The notes under the pieces were generated by a model. It was not told the origin of the DNA and searched no databases. It worked only from the letters and a program-made list of their open reading frames with translations. From Paludibacteraceae bacterium (GTDB taxonomy: Bacteria; Bacteroidota; Bacteroidia; Bacteroidales; Paludibacteraceae), in NCBI GenBank assembly GCA_017412245.1, contig JAFPYI010000029.1, positions 1 to 63,222 of the forward strand: a DNA stretch of 63,222 bases, given 5' to 3'. How positions within the stretch are numbered: the stretch's first letter is position 1; every line of letters begins with the position of its first letter. This document shows, piece by piece, positions 16,759 to 26,700 of this stretch. Position numbers and translations under genes: made by a program.

Positions 16759-17772
16759 ATGCTGAAAAATATATTGTACATACCTCTCAGTTGGTTGTAT
16801 TCTTTAGGCGTGGCTCTTCGTCATCTGCTGTATGACCAACACTTGTTGCCGTCTACATCGGTCCATATTCCTACTATTTGCGTAGGCAATTTAGCAGTAG
16901 GTGGCACCGGTAAAACGCCGATGGTAGAGTATATCGTGCGTCTGTTGACGGAAAAAGGTTTTCACGTTGCAGTCCTGTCTCGCGGTTATAAACGTAAGAC
17001 CCGCGGATTTGTTCTTGCGGACGAGAGTGCTACAGTACGGACGATAGGCGATGAACCGATGCAGTTACATTCGAAATTTCCGAATATAGCCGTAGCGGTT
17101 TGTGAGAACAGGGTACGTGGTGTTCATCAGTTGCAGAAACGCGTGAGTGATTTGGATGTGGTCATTCTGGATGACGCTTTTCAGCATCGTGCACTTCGCT
17201 GCGGCTTGAATATATTGCTGACTCCTTACGACCGCCTGTATATAGACGACCATATGTTGCCTTGGGGACGTTTGCGTGATTTGCCTCATCGAGCACTCAA
17301 AGCCGATGCTATAGTGGTTACCAAATGTCCGAAGACCATTCGTCCGATAGACATGCGTGTGGTGGATAACCGTTTGCATCTGCCGGCATTCCAATTGCTG
17401 CATTTTACCAATACCGAAGAGCAATTGCCGCAGATAGATGGAAATCCACTGGTGGTATGCGGAATTGCGCAACCGCAGTATCTGCTGACGCATGTGCAGG
17501 AAGTGTTTCCAAAGGCAGGTTCTATGTTTTTCGGAGACCATCATGCCTACACTCCGGCAGAGATAGAAACGATTGTTCAACGGGCAGAGAAATATGATTT
17601 TGTGCTGACGACAGAGAAAGATTTTCAACGTTTACAACTTCTTCAGGAACGTCTGCAAGCATTGAACAAGCCCCTGGTGGTTGTGCCGATAAACATCACA
17701 TTCCTGAGTGACCAGGCCGTGTTTGACAAACAAGTGCTAACCTACGTTCGCGAGAACAATAGAAAGAACTAA
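16759..17772 (+). CDS. lpxK: Tetraacyldisaccharide 4'-kinase
   Basis: The 337-residue protein has a membrane-associated N-terminus (LYIPLSWLYSLGVALRHLLY) and the Walker A loop GNLAVGGTGKTPMVEYIVRL (about 43-62), then SRGYKRKTRGF and the DDAFQHRAL block (about 139-147). LpxK adds the 4' phosphate to the lipid A disaccharide at the inner membrane. The gene is followed after 3 nt by an MsbA-like exporter, a functional pairing since MsbA flips core-lipid A. No insertion is seen and the length is normal. Confidence 0.94.
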   Translation: MLKNILYIPLSWLYSLGVALRHLLYDQHLLPSTSVHIPTICVGNLAVGGTGKTPMVEYIVRLLTEKGFHVAVLSRGYKRKTRGFVLADESATVRTIGDEPMQLHSKFPNIAVAVCENRVRGVHQLQKRVSDLDVVILDDAFQHRALRCGLNILLTPYDRLYIDDHMLPWGRLRDLPHRALKADAIVVTKCPKTIRPIDMRVVDNRLHLPAFQLLHFTNTEEQLPQIDGNPLVVCGIAQPQYLLTHVQEVFPKAGSMFFGDHHAYTPAEIETIVQRAEKYDFVLTTEKDFQRLQLLQERLQALNKPLVVVPINITFLSDQAVFDKQVLTYVRENNRKN

Positions 17773-17775
17773 ATC

Positions 17776-19632
17776 ATGAAATTTATCAGTCTCATAAGAC
17801 GTTTTGTGCCGCCATACAAAGGACAAATGGCATTGAATATCTTCTTCAATCTGGTATCCACTATTTTGTCCTTGTTCTCTTTTGCTGCCATTATTCCCGT
17901 CCTGCGTATCTTGTTCGGTTTGACCGAATCGGTTGCGGAGCCTGTGGATATGAATACTGTGCAGGGTTTGCAAGAGACTATTGCTGCGCTGCGTACCAAT
18001 CTGTATAGTCTGCTCAACGAGCAGATAGCCTTGCACGGACCGAGTTATGTGTTGCTGTTCTTAGGACTGTTTTTGGTTTTGATGACCGGTCTTAAGTGCG
18101 GCACAGCATGGTTGGCAAACTATTATATGGTACCAATTCGTACAGGCGTCTTACGCGATTTACGGCAACAGCTATACGACAAAGTGCTGTCGCTGCCGAT
18201 GGGTTATTTCACAGAAGCACGGCGAGGAGATGTTATCTCGCGAATGACGAACGATGTGAATGAAGTGGAAGCGTCTATCATGTCGGCGTTGGATATATTG
18301 TTCAAAGACCCTATCATGATCTTGGTTTACCTCATCACACTGTTGATCATCTCCTGGCAGTTGACACTTTTCGTGCTGCTGATGATGCCTATAGCTGTTT
18401 TCCTGATTGGTCGTCTTGGTCGTTCGCTTAAACGTGCGTCCAAGAAAGGTCAGGAACAAAATGCAGAGATATTATCCTCCATTGACGAGACTTTGCTGGG
18501 TCTAAGGGTAGTGAAAGGATTTAATGCGCAAGGCAAACTGCAAGCCCGTTTCCTGTCGCTTATCAATGCTACGCGTGCTACGTTTAACCGTATCAACCGT
18601 CGTTATTATTTGGCACATCCGTTATCGGAATTCCTCGGAACAGCATTGATAGCTATCATTCTTTGGTTCGGTGGTTTGCTGATATTAGGTGACCACTCGA
18701 CGATAGACGCAGCCACGTTTATCTATTATCTGGTGATTTTCTATTCCATCATCAATCCTGCCAAAGACTTGAGCAAAGCGTCTTACGGTATTCGTCGTGG
18801 CATGGCGTCGCTGGAACGTATAGATGCGATTCTGAATACTCGCTCTGCTATCTCCGAACCTGCACAACCGAAAGAGGTTCGATTTGAAAAAGGCATCACT
18901 TTTGACCATCTGTCCTTCTCTTACCAACCTGAGCGAGAAGTGCTGAGTGATATTTGTCTGGAGATTCCCAAAGGTAAGACGATAGCTTTAGTAGGTCAGT
19001 CCGGCAGCGGTAAAACCACCTTGACAGACCTTCTGCCGCGATTCTATGACCCGCAGCAAGGCGCAGTTTTGTTGGACGGTATAGATATTCGTTCCTTCCG
19101 AACTTACGATTTGCGTAAACTGATGGGAATCGTTTGTCAGGAACCGATACTATTCAACGACACGGTTTACAATAATATCACTTTTGGCGTTGATACCACT
19201 CAACCTGCTCCGAATGGAATGACGTGGCCGGAAGCAGTGGAACAAGCGGCACATATTGCCAATGCACATGAGTTTATCTCGGATATGCCGGAAGGTTATC
19301 AGACTTGTATCGGCGACCGCGGCAGTCGTTTGTCAGGCGGTCAGCGCCAACGATTGAGTATAGCACGTGCTATCTTGAAGAACCCGCCGATATTAGTGCT
19401 GGATGAAGCCACTTCTGCTTTGGACAGCGAATCCGAACGATTGGTACAAGAAGCACTGGAGCACTTGATGCGTGACCGTACTACACTGGTTGTGGCTCAC
19501 CGATTATCGACTATTCGCCATGCAGACCTGATATGCGTGATGCATGAAGGACAAATTGTGGAACGCGGCACACACGAAGATCTGTATGCCTTAGGAGGTT
19601 ATTACACCAAACTGGTAGATATGCAGCAATAA
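17776..19632 (+). CDS. ABC exporter, MsbA-like (fused permease and ATPase)
   Basis: The 618-residue half transporter has about six membrane helices (residues 20-330) and a C-terminal ATPase: Walker A GQSGSGKTT (about 413-421), Q-loop CQEPILFNDT, signature LSGGQRQRL (about 519-527), Walker B ILVLDEATSALD and H-loop VVAHRL. It starts 3 nt after lpxK and ends flush against the mnmA start. The position after lpxK favours lipid A-core flipping (MsbA role), but other lipid or peptide substrates are possible, so no symbol is given. Length is typical. Confidence 0.92.
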   Translation: MKFISLIRRFVPPYKGQMALNIFFNLVSTILSLFSFAAIIPVLRILFGLTESVAEPVDMNTVQGLQETIAALRTNLYSLLNEQIALHGPSYVLLFLGLFLVLMTGLKCGTAWLANYYMVPIRTGVLRDLRQQLYDKVLSLPMGYFTEARRGDVISRMTNDVNEVEASIMSALDILFKDPIMILVYLITLLIISWQLTLFVLLMMPIAVFLIGRLGRSLKRASKKGQEQNAEILSSIDETLLGLRVVKGFNAQGKLQARFLSLINATRATFNRINRRYYLAHPLSEFLGTALIAIILWFGGLLILGDHSTIDAATFIYYLVIFYSIINPAKDLSKASYGIRRGMASLERIDAILNTRSAISEPAQPKEVRFEKGITFDHLSFSYQPEREVLSDICLEIPKGKTIALVGQSGSGKTTLTDLLPRFYDPQQGAVLLDGIDIRSFRTYDLRKLMGIVCQEPILFNDTVYNNITFGVDTTQPAPNGMTWPEAVEQAAHIANAHEFISDMPEGYQTCIGDRGSRLSGGQRQRLSIARAILKNPPILVLDEATSALDSESERLVQEALEHLMRDRTTLVVAHRLSTIRHADLICVMHEGQIVERGTHEDLYALGGYYTKLVDMQQ

Positions 19633-19665
19633 ATGTCAAATATCAAATCTCAAATATCAAATAAG
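19633..19665 (+). repeat. Simple repeat providing the mnmA start codon
   Basis: ATGTCAAATATCAAATCTC followed by AAATATCAAATAAG. It encodes [17 protein letters not shown] recurs in the TrmH-type protein in the same frame. Confidence 0.6.
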
Positions 19666-20754
19666 CGTGTCTTGCTCGGTATGTCCGGTGGAATAGACTC
19701 TACCGTCAGTGCTATGCTGCTTTTAGAGCAAGGTTATGAGGTTGTGGGAGTGACTTTTCGAACCTATGACAGCATTAAGGAGTCGTGTTTAGCAAGAGAG
19801 AAAGGTTGTTGTTCGGTCGAGTCAATCATGGAGGCGAAACATAATGCAGAGCGGATGGGTTTTGAGCATCATATTGTTGATTTTCGTGATACCTTCCGAC
19901 AGTGTGTCATTCAAAATTTTATTGATGAATATATGTCCGGCCGCACGCCTAATCCTTGTGTTCTGTGCAACAGTCATATCAAATGGGGAGAGTTGCTACG
20001 GGTGGCCGATGAATTGAATTGCACGTATGTAGCAACAGGTCATTACGCACAGATTAGAGAACGTAACGGTCATTTATATCTGGCTAATGCCGTCGATGAG
20101 AAAAAAGACCAGACGTATTTTCTGTGGATGCTGACGGAAGAGAACTTGCGCAGGACGATATTTCCTTTAGGCGGATTAACGAAACCGGAAGTGCGAGAGA
20201 TAGCCCGTGCACACGGATATGAGGCATTGGCAGAGAAATCCGAGAGTCAGGAGATTTGTTTTGTTACCGATAATGACTATCGCTCTTTCTTGCGTGAAAA
20301 CGTACCTGATTACGATACACGTGTAGTTCCGGGTGATTATGTTGACAAAGACGGAAAGATTCTTGGTCGTCATCAAGGTTATGCCAATTATACGATAGGT
20401 CAACGCAAGGGTCTTGGAATTGCTTTGGGACAACCGGCTTATGTGACACATATAGACGCAGCGACCAACCGTGTGACGCTCGGCACGAATGATGATTTAT
20501 TGACAACTCATCTGAATGCTTCTCATATGCGCGTGCGAGATATGGAATACGTGCGTGCGCACCCGCACGTACAAGCGCGAATACGTTACCGTTCCAAACC
20601 TGTTGACGCTATACTACAAACCCCTCCGTTGGAGGAGGGGAATGGAGTAGGTTCTTTATCGTTCGAAGAACCTGTCTGGGGCGTTACTCCCGGACAATCA
20701 GTCGTCTTGTATCAAGACGGATTGGTGATTGGCGGAGGAATAATTATTTCTTGA
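19633..20754 (+). CDS. mnmA: tRNA-specific 2-thiouridylase MnmA
   Basis: The 373-residue protein has the PP-loop [15 protein letters not shown] (about 16-30), catalytic Cys in [12 protein letters not shown] (about 103-114) and the second Cys in SQEICFV (about 200-206). It makes 2-thiouridine at position 34 of Lys, Glu and Gln tRNAs. The ATG directly follows the ABC exporter stop (TAAATG). Two repeat-derived segments stand out: the N-terminus [11 protein letters not shown], which supplies the start codon, and [11 protein letters not shown] (about 330-340) in the C-terminal beta-barrel domain before TPGQSVVLY. Both lie outside the catalytic core. The 3' end overlaps the convergent rubrerythrin gene by 11 bp. 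Confidence 0.94.
   Translation: MSNIKSQISNKRVLLGMSGGIDSTVSAMLLLEQGYEVVGVTFRTYDSIKESCLAREKGCCSVESIMEAKHNAERMGFEHHIVDFRDTFRQCVIQNFIDEYMSGRTPNPCVLCNSHIKWGELLRVADELNCTYVATGHYAQIRERNGHLYLANAVDEKKDQTYFLWMLTEENLRRTIFPLGGLTKPEVREIARAHGYEALAEKSESQEICFVTDNDYRSFLRENVPDYDTRVVPGDYVDKDGKILGRHQGYANYTIGQRKGLGIALGQPAYVTHIDAATNRVTLGTNDDLLTTHLNASHMRVRDMEYVRAHPHVQARIRYRSKPVDAILQTPPLEEGNGVGSLSFEEPVWGVTPGQSVVLYQDGLVIGGGIIIS
20620..20652 (+). repeat. In-frame CCCCTCC/GGAGGGG hairpin repeat in mnmA
   Basis: CCCCTCC, GTTGGA, GGAGGGG followed by AATGGAGTAGG. It is read as [11 protein letters not shown]. Relatives: 46141-46176 (in era, read STPPFREGTGVG), 40270-40304 and 27741-27776 (non-coding). Confidence 0.75.
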
Positions 20755-21295
20755 AATAACGTTTATACAGCCCTTGGAAACCTGCACCGTGACGAGCTTC
20801 GTCTTTCGCCATTTCGTGTACTGTGTCATGAATAGCGTCCAAGTCAAGCGCTTTAGCACGTTTAGCAATGCGTAGTTTATCTTCGCAAGCACCTGCTTCA
20901 GCAAGCATACGTTTCTCCAGATTGGTCTTGGTATCCCAAACCACTTCACCGAGCAATTCTGCAAACTTAGCGCAGTGTTCAGCTTCTTCGTAAGCGTATT
21001 GACGAAAAGCAGCTGCAATCTCTGGATAACCTTCACGGTCAGCTTGACGTGCCATAGCAAGGTACATTCCAACTTCAGTAGCCTCGCCCATGAAGTGTGC
21101 TTGGAGTCCTTCTTTAATCTCTTTGTCTTCTACGTTTTTAGCAACGCCTAAAATGTGCTCGCAAGCCCATTGGATTTCAGCAGACTCATCGGCAACTTTC
21201 CATTCAACGATTTGTTTGCATTGTGGACAACGCTCAGGAGCTTCTGTGCCTTCATGTACATACCCGCAGATCGGGCAGATAAATTTCTTTTTCAT
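20744..21295 (-). CDS. Rubrerythrin-type peroxidase with N-terminal rubredoxin domain
   Basis: From the ATG at 21295 the protein has 183 residues. An N-terminal rubredoxin-like domain with two Cys pairs ([10 protein letters not shown], about 5-14, and CPQCK, about 23-27) precedes a four-helix di-iron domain with Glu ligands in [24 protein letters not shown] and KDEARHG. It should reduce hydrogen peroxide with electrons from NAD(P)H through redox partners, protecting an anaerobe from oxygen. The frame is open upstream to 21337, but the promoter at 21335-21366 supports the shorter start. Domain order is the reverse of classical rubrerythrin. Confidence 0.92.
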   Translation of the reverse strand: MKKKFICPICGYVHEGTEAPERCPQCKQIVEWKVADESAEIQWACEHILGVAKNVEDKEIKEGLQAHFMGEATEVGMYLAMARQADREGYPEIAAAFRQYAYEEAEHCAKFAELLGEVVWDTKTNLEKRMLAEAGACEDKLRIAKRAKALDLDAIHDTVHEMAKDEARHGAGFQGLYKRYFKK

Positions 21296-21334
21296 AATTG
21301 TTTTAATTAGTGTGGTTAAACAACAATAACGATG

Positions 21335-21366
21335 CAAAGGTACAACAAAAAAATGACACTCGCAAG
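21335..21366 (-). promoter_or_regulatory. Rubrerythrin promoter fused to the queE terminator
   Basis: CTTG (21366-21363), 20 nt, TACCTTTG (21342-21335), minus strand. The CTTG lies in the terminator hairpin that ends the que operon. Confidence 0.72.
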
Positions 21367-21383
21367 CGTGAGTGCTATTTTTT
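21348..21383 (-). terminator. Terminator after queE
   Basis: Minus strand AGCACTCACGC, TT, GCGAGTGTC, then a run of seven T, about 40 nt after the queE stop. Confidence 0.72.
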
Positions 21384-21422
21384 TATCTTTTTTTGTTTTT
21401 CGTGTTGAGAGAGGTGGAAAAA

Positions 21423-22067
21423 TCACCTTATCCCGACTATTTTATGAAGCTGAACACTCAGTCGCCAGAAAGGATGGGAGAGAATATACCGCACTGTGTC
21501 ATTCAGATTGTCGTTTCTGTCATCTTCCCATTCGTCTGTGCCGCTTTGCAGCAACCATTCACCGTTATATCGTAAGGGTTGCAGTAACCAGTGCTCGGCT
21601 TCTAAATAGTCTCTCCAGACATCAGGATTATAATCTCCGGTGAAGACTACTTTCACTTCATCGACTTGCTTGAGAACCAGTTTTTTAGCGGGATTATGCA
21701 GACTTTCTGCTTTGGGTGAACAGGTTATCCAATCTATTCCTTCAGGCAGCGCGTGTGTGCCGTTGGTCTCAATGTAGATATAAAATCCGGCTTTATGCAG
21801 TTCTTCTATAAGTGGTTCGTCCACCTGCAGAGCAGGTTCTCCTCCTGTAAGGACAAGCATTCGTCTGCGACCTTGTGTGTCTGCGTCGTATAAGTCAATG
21901 GCGGTTTGGGCAATTTGTTGTGCCGTCATCTTTTCGCGCAAAGAGAAATCTGTGTCGCACCAAGGGCAATGCAGATTACATCCGCTCAGGCGCACAAAAA
22001 TAGCCGGAATACCACTGTGGCATCCCTCTCCTTGTAAGGTGAAGAATATTTCGCTGACTTTATACAT
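21423..22067 (-). CDS. queE: 7-carboxy-7-deazaguanine synthase (radical SAM)
   Basis: The 214-residue protein starting MYKVSEIFFTLQGEG has the radical SAM cluster motif CNLHCPWC (about 29-36, spacing CX3CX2C) and the GGEP motif (LTGGEPALQ). It converts 6-carboxytetrahydropterin to 7-carboxy-7-deazaguanine in the pathway to queuosine. An upstream ATG (22139) would add 24 unlike residues; the start at 22067 overlaps the end of queD by 8 bp, as expected for a coupled operon gene. It is last in queF-queC-queD-queE. A terminator follows at 21348-21383. Confidence 0.93.
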   Translation of the reverse strand: MYKVSEIFFTLQGEGCHSGIPAIFVRLSGCNLHCPWCDTDFSLREKMTAQQIAQTAIDLYDADTQGRRRMLVLTGGEPALQVDEPLIEELHKAGFYIYIETNGTHALPEGIDWITCSPKAESLHNPAKKLVLKQVDEVKVVFTGDYNPDVWRDYLEAEHWLLQPLRYNGEWLLQSGTDEWEDDRNDNLNDTVRYILSHPFWRLSVQLHKIVGIR

Positions 22068-22395
22068 CGCGCTCGTAGATAGCGACATTTCCTTCGCTTT
22101 CCTGCACACTGACTTTGTAACAATTCTCAACGTGGTCACAAATCCAACGAGCTATGTTTTCTGCGGAAGGATTGACATCCAGTACTTCGTTGATGTATTT
22201 GTGGTCGAAAGTGTTTTTTACGACTTTCTTGATATGCGTGAAGTCTGTCACCATTCCATCCTGGTTCAGTTCTTCTGCCTTGCAATAGACAACGATAATC
22301 CAGTTATGCCCATGCAATGCTTCGCATTTGCTTTCGTATGAAAGAGTCAGGTTATGCGCTGCAGAGATTTCTATGGTTTTTTGAACGTAATACAT
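22060..22395 (-). CDS. queD: 6-carboxy-5,6,7,8-tetrahydropterin synthase
   Basis: The 111-residue protein starting MYYVQKTIEISAAHNL contains the zinc-binding His in SAAHNL and in ESKCEALHGHNW (about 24-35), with the catalytic Cys before HGHNW, plus VTDFTHIKKVVK and a late PSAENIARWI block. It makes carboxytetrahydropterin from dihydroneopterin triphosphate. A longer in-frame start at 22557 would lie inside queC, so the ATG at 22395 is used, 37 nt after queC across a short AT-rich simple repeat. Confidence 0.94.
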   Translation of the reverse strand: MYYVQKTIEISAAHNLTLSYESKCEALHGHNWIIVVYCKAEELNQDGMVTDFTHIKKVVKNTFDHKYINEVLDVNPSAENIARWICDHVENCYKVSVQESEGNVAIYERDV

Positions 22396-22432
22396 GATTT
22401 GTAATTTAATATTGCAAATTGAATAATGGAGA

Positions 22433-23086
22433 TTAATTGTCGTAGATGGTGTTGTCTTCAATGCCTGCTTGTGCGAGAGCTTCTTTTCTCTCTCTACATG
22501 TGCCGCATACGCCACAATGGTGTTCTCCGCCTTTGTAGCAACTCCATGTCTCGGCATAATTGATATTCAATTCCTTGCCTCGCATAGCTATTTCTGCTTT
22601 GGTGAGATGGGTATAAGGCGTGAGCAGTTGAACACCGTTCCATGTGCCAAAATGGATGGCATTGTTCATTGCTTCCACGAATTCCGGTCGGCAGTCAGGA
22701 TAAATAGTATGATCGCCGGAATGGTTAGCTAACATGACATACTGCAATTTATTGTTTTCCGCAATTCCTGCAGCGATAGAAAGCATAATACCATTTCTAA
22801 ACGGAACAACGGTAGATTTCATGCTCTCTTCGTCGTAGTTTCCTTCGGGAATAGCGTCTGCACCTTCCAATAAGGAGCTATGGAAGAACTCTTTGATAAA
22901 CGGCAACCGGACGACCATGTGCGGTATTCCTAATCGCTCGCAATGAAGTTTTGCGAATTCCAGTTCTTTATCGTTATGATTGCTGCCGTAGTGGAATGAA
23001 AGTGCGTATGCTATTCTATGCGCATATTCATAAAGCATAGTGGTGGAATCAAGTCCACCGGAAAGTACAATTAATGAATCTTTCAC
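22433..23086 (-). CDS. queC: 7-cyano-7-deazaguanine synthase
   Basis: The 217-residue protein has the PP-loop LSGGLDSTTMLYEY (about 8-21) and the C-terminal zinc site in CYKGGEHHCGVCGTC (about 185-199, four Cys). It converts 7-carboxy-7-deazaguanine to preQ0 using ATP and ammonia. It lies 30 nt downstream of queF on the same strand. Length is normal for the family. Assignment is firm. Confidence 0.95.
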   Translation of the reverse strand: MKDSLIVLSGGLDSTTMLYEYAHRIAYALSFHYGSNHNDKELEFAKLHCERLGIPHMVVRLPFIKEFFHSSLLEGADAIPEGNYDEESMKSTVVPFRNGIMLSIAAGIAENNKLQYVMLANHSGDHTIYPDCRPEFVEAMNNAIHFGTWNGVQLLTPYTHLTKAEIAMRGKELNINYAETWSCYKGGEHHCGVCGTCRERKEALAQAGIEDNTIYDN

Positions 23087-23116
23087 AATGAATAATTATT
23101 AAAGATAATGAATATT

Positions 23117-23596
23117 TCAGTTTCGGTTAGTAGCGTTTTTGAACTGCTCTAACAATCGTTGCTCTTTGAGCGTTTGATGGTCTGCATCCGCATAATTGGC
23201 AAAAGGATAGATACTGATTCCTCCTCGTGGCATAAAATATCCGGTTACCTCCAGATATTTCGGGTCCATAAGACGTACCAGATCTTTCATGATGATGTTT
23301 ACGCAGTCTTCATGAAAATCGCCATGGTTGCGGAAAGAGAACAAATACAGTTTAAGACTTTTGCTCTCTACCATTCTTTCTCTCGGAATGTAACTGATGT
23401 AGATGTGTCCGAAATCGGGTTGTCCTGTTTTAGGACAAAGAGTAGTGAACTCCGGGCAGTTGAATGTAACGAGATACTCGTTTTCAGGATGTTTGTTCGG
23501 GAATGTCTCCAACACGTCAGGATTGTATTGATCGCTATACTGCACATGTTGATTTCCCAGCAGGGAAACTCCCTGTAGTTCTTCATTTGTTCGCAT
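23117..23596 (-). CDS. queF: NADPH-dependent 7-cyano-7-deazaguanine reductase
   Basis: The 159-residue protein has the catalytic Cys region [16 protein letters not shown] (about 49-64) and the QueF motif [20 protein letters not shown] (about 77-96). It is the short unimodular type that reduces preQ0 to preQ1, the base inserted in tRNA for queuosine. It is first in the que operon and its leader carries a possible preQ1-I-like pseudoknot (23611-23650). The Bacteroidota promoter is at 23663-23694. Confidence 0.95.
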   Translation of the reverse strand: MRTNEELQGVSLLGNQHVQYSDQYNPDVLETFPNKHPENEYLVTFNCPEFTTLCPKTGQPDFGHIYISYIPRERMVESKSLKLYLFSFRNHGDFHEDCVNIIMKDLVRLMDPKYLEVTGYFMPRGGISIYPFANYADADHQTLKEQRLLEQFKNATNRN

Positions 23597-23610
23597 GTCT
23601 GTTTTCAGTT

Positions 23611-23650
23611 TTGTTTAGTTACTGAGAGTGGAAAAACAATAGCACTCTCT
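23611..23650 (-). promoter_or_regulatory. Possible preQ1-I-like pseudoknot in the queF leader
   Basis: On the minus strand GAGAGTG and CACTCTC form a 7-bp stem around a 12-nt loop containing TTGTTT. The A-rich tail just before the start codon contains AAACAA, which can pair with the loop. This H-type geometry fits class I preQ1 riboswitches, and the gene downstream makes preQ1. The conserved bases of the class are not clearly met, so this is a hypothesis. Confidence 0.35.
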
Positions 23651-23662
23651 CAAAATCGGGCG

Positions 23663-23694
23663 CAAAGGTACAAAAAAAATCCCACATACGCAAG
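23663..23694 (-). promoter_or_regulatory. Promoter of the queFCDE operon
   Basis: CTTG (23694-23691), 20 nt, TACCTTTG (23670-23663), minus strand. The upstream element lies in the loop of the preceding terminator, like the rubrerythrin promoter. Confidence 0.75.
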
Positions 23695-23707
23695 AGGTAG
23701 TGGGATT
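23678..23707 (-). terminator. Terminator after the 1203-residue secreted protein gene
   Basis: Minus strand AATCCCAC and GTGGGATT form an 8-bp stem with a 14-nt loop, followed by a T run. The stop codon is at 23729. Confidence 0.8.
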
Positions 23708-23728
23708 TTTAGAGAGAATTAACGTAAG

Positions 23729-26700
23729 TTATTTGAGAATTCTGAATGTATCTCCATTCTCCAGAACGATGATATAAACGCCTGTCGGGAGTGCCATGTT
23801 GTAGATATTCTCGTTGGTAGTAGCAATCTTACGTCCGTAGATGTCATACACATTTACCCAGTCTCCGACGGAGTAGATTTCTTCAATACCTTGCGGCTCG
23901 AACAGTCTTACTTTGACATCATAAGCACGGCGGTTGATATAATCGGTAACGGTAAATACCACCGGAGCAAATGTACTTGCGCTGAAGTCGATCACTTCGT
24001 CCGTGCCCGGAGTTACGTGTGTGTACGTAGGATTAGCAACTGTTACAACAGGAGTAATAGCCGTGATATCCAAACTCGGGTATTGCTTCTTGTTGAATTC
24101 GAAACTGATAGTACTGTTTGCCTCATCAATAACACCTTCCACACCACTGATTTTCATGCTGGTGATTTTCAGTTCAGGAACAGAAACTGTAGCTTGTGTG
24201 TTGAGAAGATAAGTGATGACTTGTTTTACAAAATTCTTACCATCGTTAGTCAGTTTCGTGCTACTTTGCAGCGCGATAGGCATACAGATGTATTTATTTC
24301 CATTGCGAAGGGCAGCAGGAATCTCATGCAAGAATGTCTGTTCTTCTCCGTCACCGTTATAATCTTCCATGTCTCGTGTGAGCGCAGTAGCCAAACAAAG
24401 TGACCCTTCGTAGTCAACGTCAGCCGGCATAAGTCCTTTGAAGTCAATCTCGCTCAAGATTTTGATTTTGTCTCCTTTCTTCTTGTTGAGTGCTTGGAAG
24501 ATAGGATGGTCCGGACGCACAACCGTAATGGACTGTCCGTTCTCAGAGAGACTACCGTTGTTTGGTTCTCCCCAGTCGAGTCTTCCCGGAGAATAAGAGA
24601 AAGATTTCATATTGAGGACAGGCAGATTAACGCCTCCGTTAGCGATAGCTAATACTTCAGCATTGTCAGCATCCACGTCTTCGGAAATGTAAATCCATTT
24701 ATATTTGCTGTATTGCTCAGCAGCGCGCAAGCCGTCTGTTTTTGCTTTTCTCGGAACCAGGTTTCTGCTGCCTCCGGCAGTGGATTTGAGATAAGCATAA
24801 ATGCCGTCTTTGTCATATGCGCCATTATTCTTATAGAGATACAGGACAGGATCATTTCCCGGGTCGAAAGTTAAGACGTTGATTTTTCCTGTAATGGCGT
24901 TTCCGTCATTCACAGCAATTGTATACGGGAAAGTTCCGGCTTTGGTCATTATACCGTGTATGATAACTACATTGTTTTGCAAGTCAGAAGTATGTCCTTC
25001 CGGGTAATCACTACCGCGCCACGTAATAGCATATCCGCTAGGATTAATGGTGTAGAGTCGGAATCGGAGTTCATCCATTTCCTCTCCGACATATGCATCC
25101 ACGATAGTGTCTGTCAGTTCTTTAATATAGTTGATTACTTCGAATTTTCCGGGCACTTCGGTTGTTTTTGTTCCGTTGTAGTAACTTACGACTTTGTAGT
25201 TGTAGATACCCGGTTCAGCATTTGCAACACCGCTAATCATCAAAGTATCTCCTATCTCACCTTGTCCTGCAGTAGCGAGTGTGATTCCATCTGCTGCAGT
25301 GCCTGTCCATTCGAGTTTGGTTTCTGCACCGGGGATATTATTGTACTTGGTGAAATAATAAATCGGTTTTGGAGCAGTAGTAGCCCAAACGACTTGTGTA
25401 GAGTCATTCCCTTTGAGCCATGTGCAACGTGGTTCTTGTGCCACACGGAGTGAGAGTGCAACAAAACTACTGCTACTTGTACTAAGTGCAGTAACGCGAA
25501 TGAGGTTTTCGCCGGTAGTCAACGGGAAACGGCGGATAGAATAGGTGTTGTCCGGCGTCGTGTTTTGCTTGACACCATTGATATAAACCTCAAAACACTT
25601 TGTTGTGGAATTGCTATTATCTTTGCCGTAGAATGAGAACAGGTCATAACCTTGAATATGCAACAGTATTTCACTTCCCGCTTGCATATTGATTTTGCGG
25701 ATAGACGTACCAAATTCGTCTTTTGCTGCTCCATTCGTATCGCTTCCGCTGCCAGTGGCGCTAAGCGTAAGCCATCCATCTTTTGCTTTGGCACTATTCT
25801 CACCTGTACTATTTGTTATGGATCCGGCCTTGTCTCCGTTAGAAGTAGCCAAACTAAGTTTGCTGTCTCCATCGCGGTTGATATAATATACCTCATATTC
25901 GTGTCCGTCAAAGACTGATAGCTCTGCGTTATAACCGCCTGCAATTTCTTTTTCTTCATATTTCCCGGGCACGTGGAGCGTTAAGTCAGAACCGGGAACG
26001 GCAACGGTGAAGTTGATAGTATATGTCAGTTCTGTTCCGTCTTCTGCAACCACTTTCACTTTGGCAACTCCCGGAATACCGCTTGGTGGCGTGACAGTAG
26101 CAGTAGCTTTACTATCGTTTGCTTCTGCGGTTACAGTAGGTATTGTAGATGTTCCTGAAGGAAGTTCAATATTATATGTGAGCGTCGTTGGAGAGAAGTT
26201 AGGAACACTGGTGTTGTTATATTTCAAACTCTTCAGCGTAGCATCCGAAGACATAGGTGGCGCTTCAGTAATGGTGACAGAATATGTAGTTGTACTTGCG
26301 TCAACGGAACTGGTGAAAGTATAGTTGATAGGCCCATTGGCAAAATTCTGTGCTCCGGTCGGAGTCCATGCGCCGTTGTTGAAATTATTACCTGTGAATG
26401 TAGGTGCAAGATTAAGACTTGAACCGTTTGTCACTTGTCCGGTAATAGTTTTTGCTACTTGGTCAATAGTTGCTGTTCCGCGGATATTATCCCATGTGGC
26501 CGTTAATACCTTTGGCGCAGCACTTGCTTTTTCGAACAAGACTTTATATTGTAGTTGTGTTGTGCCGTCTTCCGCAGTAACGTCAATAAGGGCATATCCC
26601 GGAAGCGATGTTGCCGGTGTAACAGAGACAGTTGCTTTGGCGTCATTTGCTTCTGCAGTTACTGTCGGTGGAGTAGTAGCAGTAGCCGGCAATTCAACAG

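Noticed and set aside
22068-22139. Upstream start for queE adding 24 residues
   Set aside because: The extension lies in queD and does not resemble QueE; MYKVSEIFFTLQGEG is the usual start of the family.
22396-22557. Upstream start for queD adding 54 residues
   Set aside because: It would lie within queC coding sequence and the intergenic simple repeat; MYYVQKTIEISAAHN is the family start.
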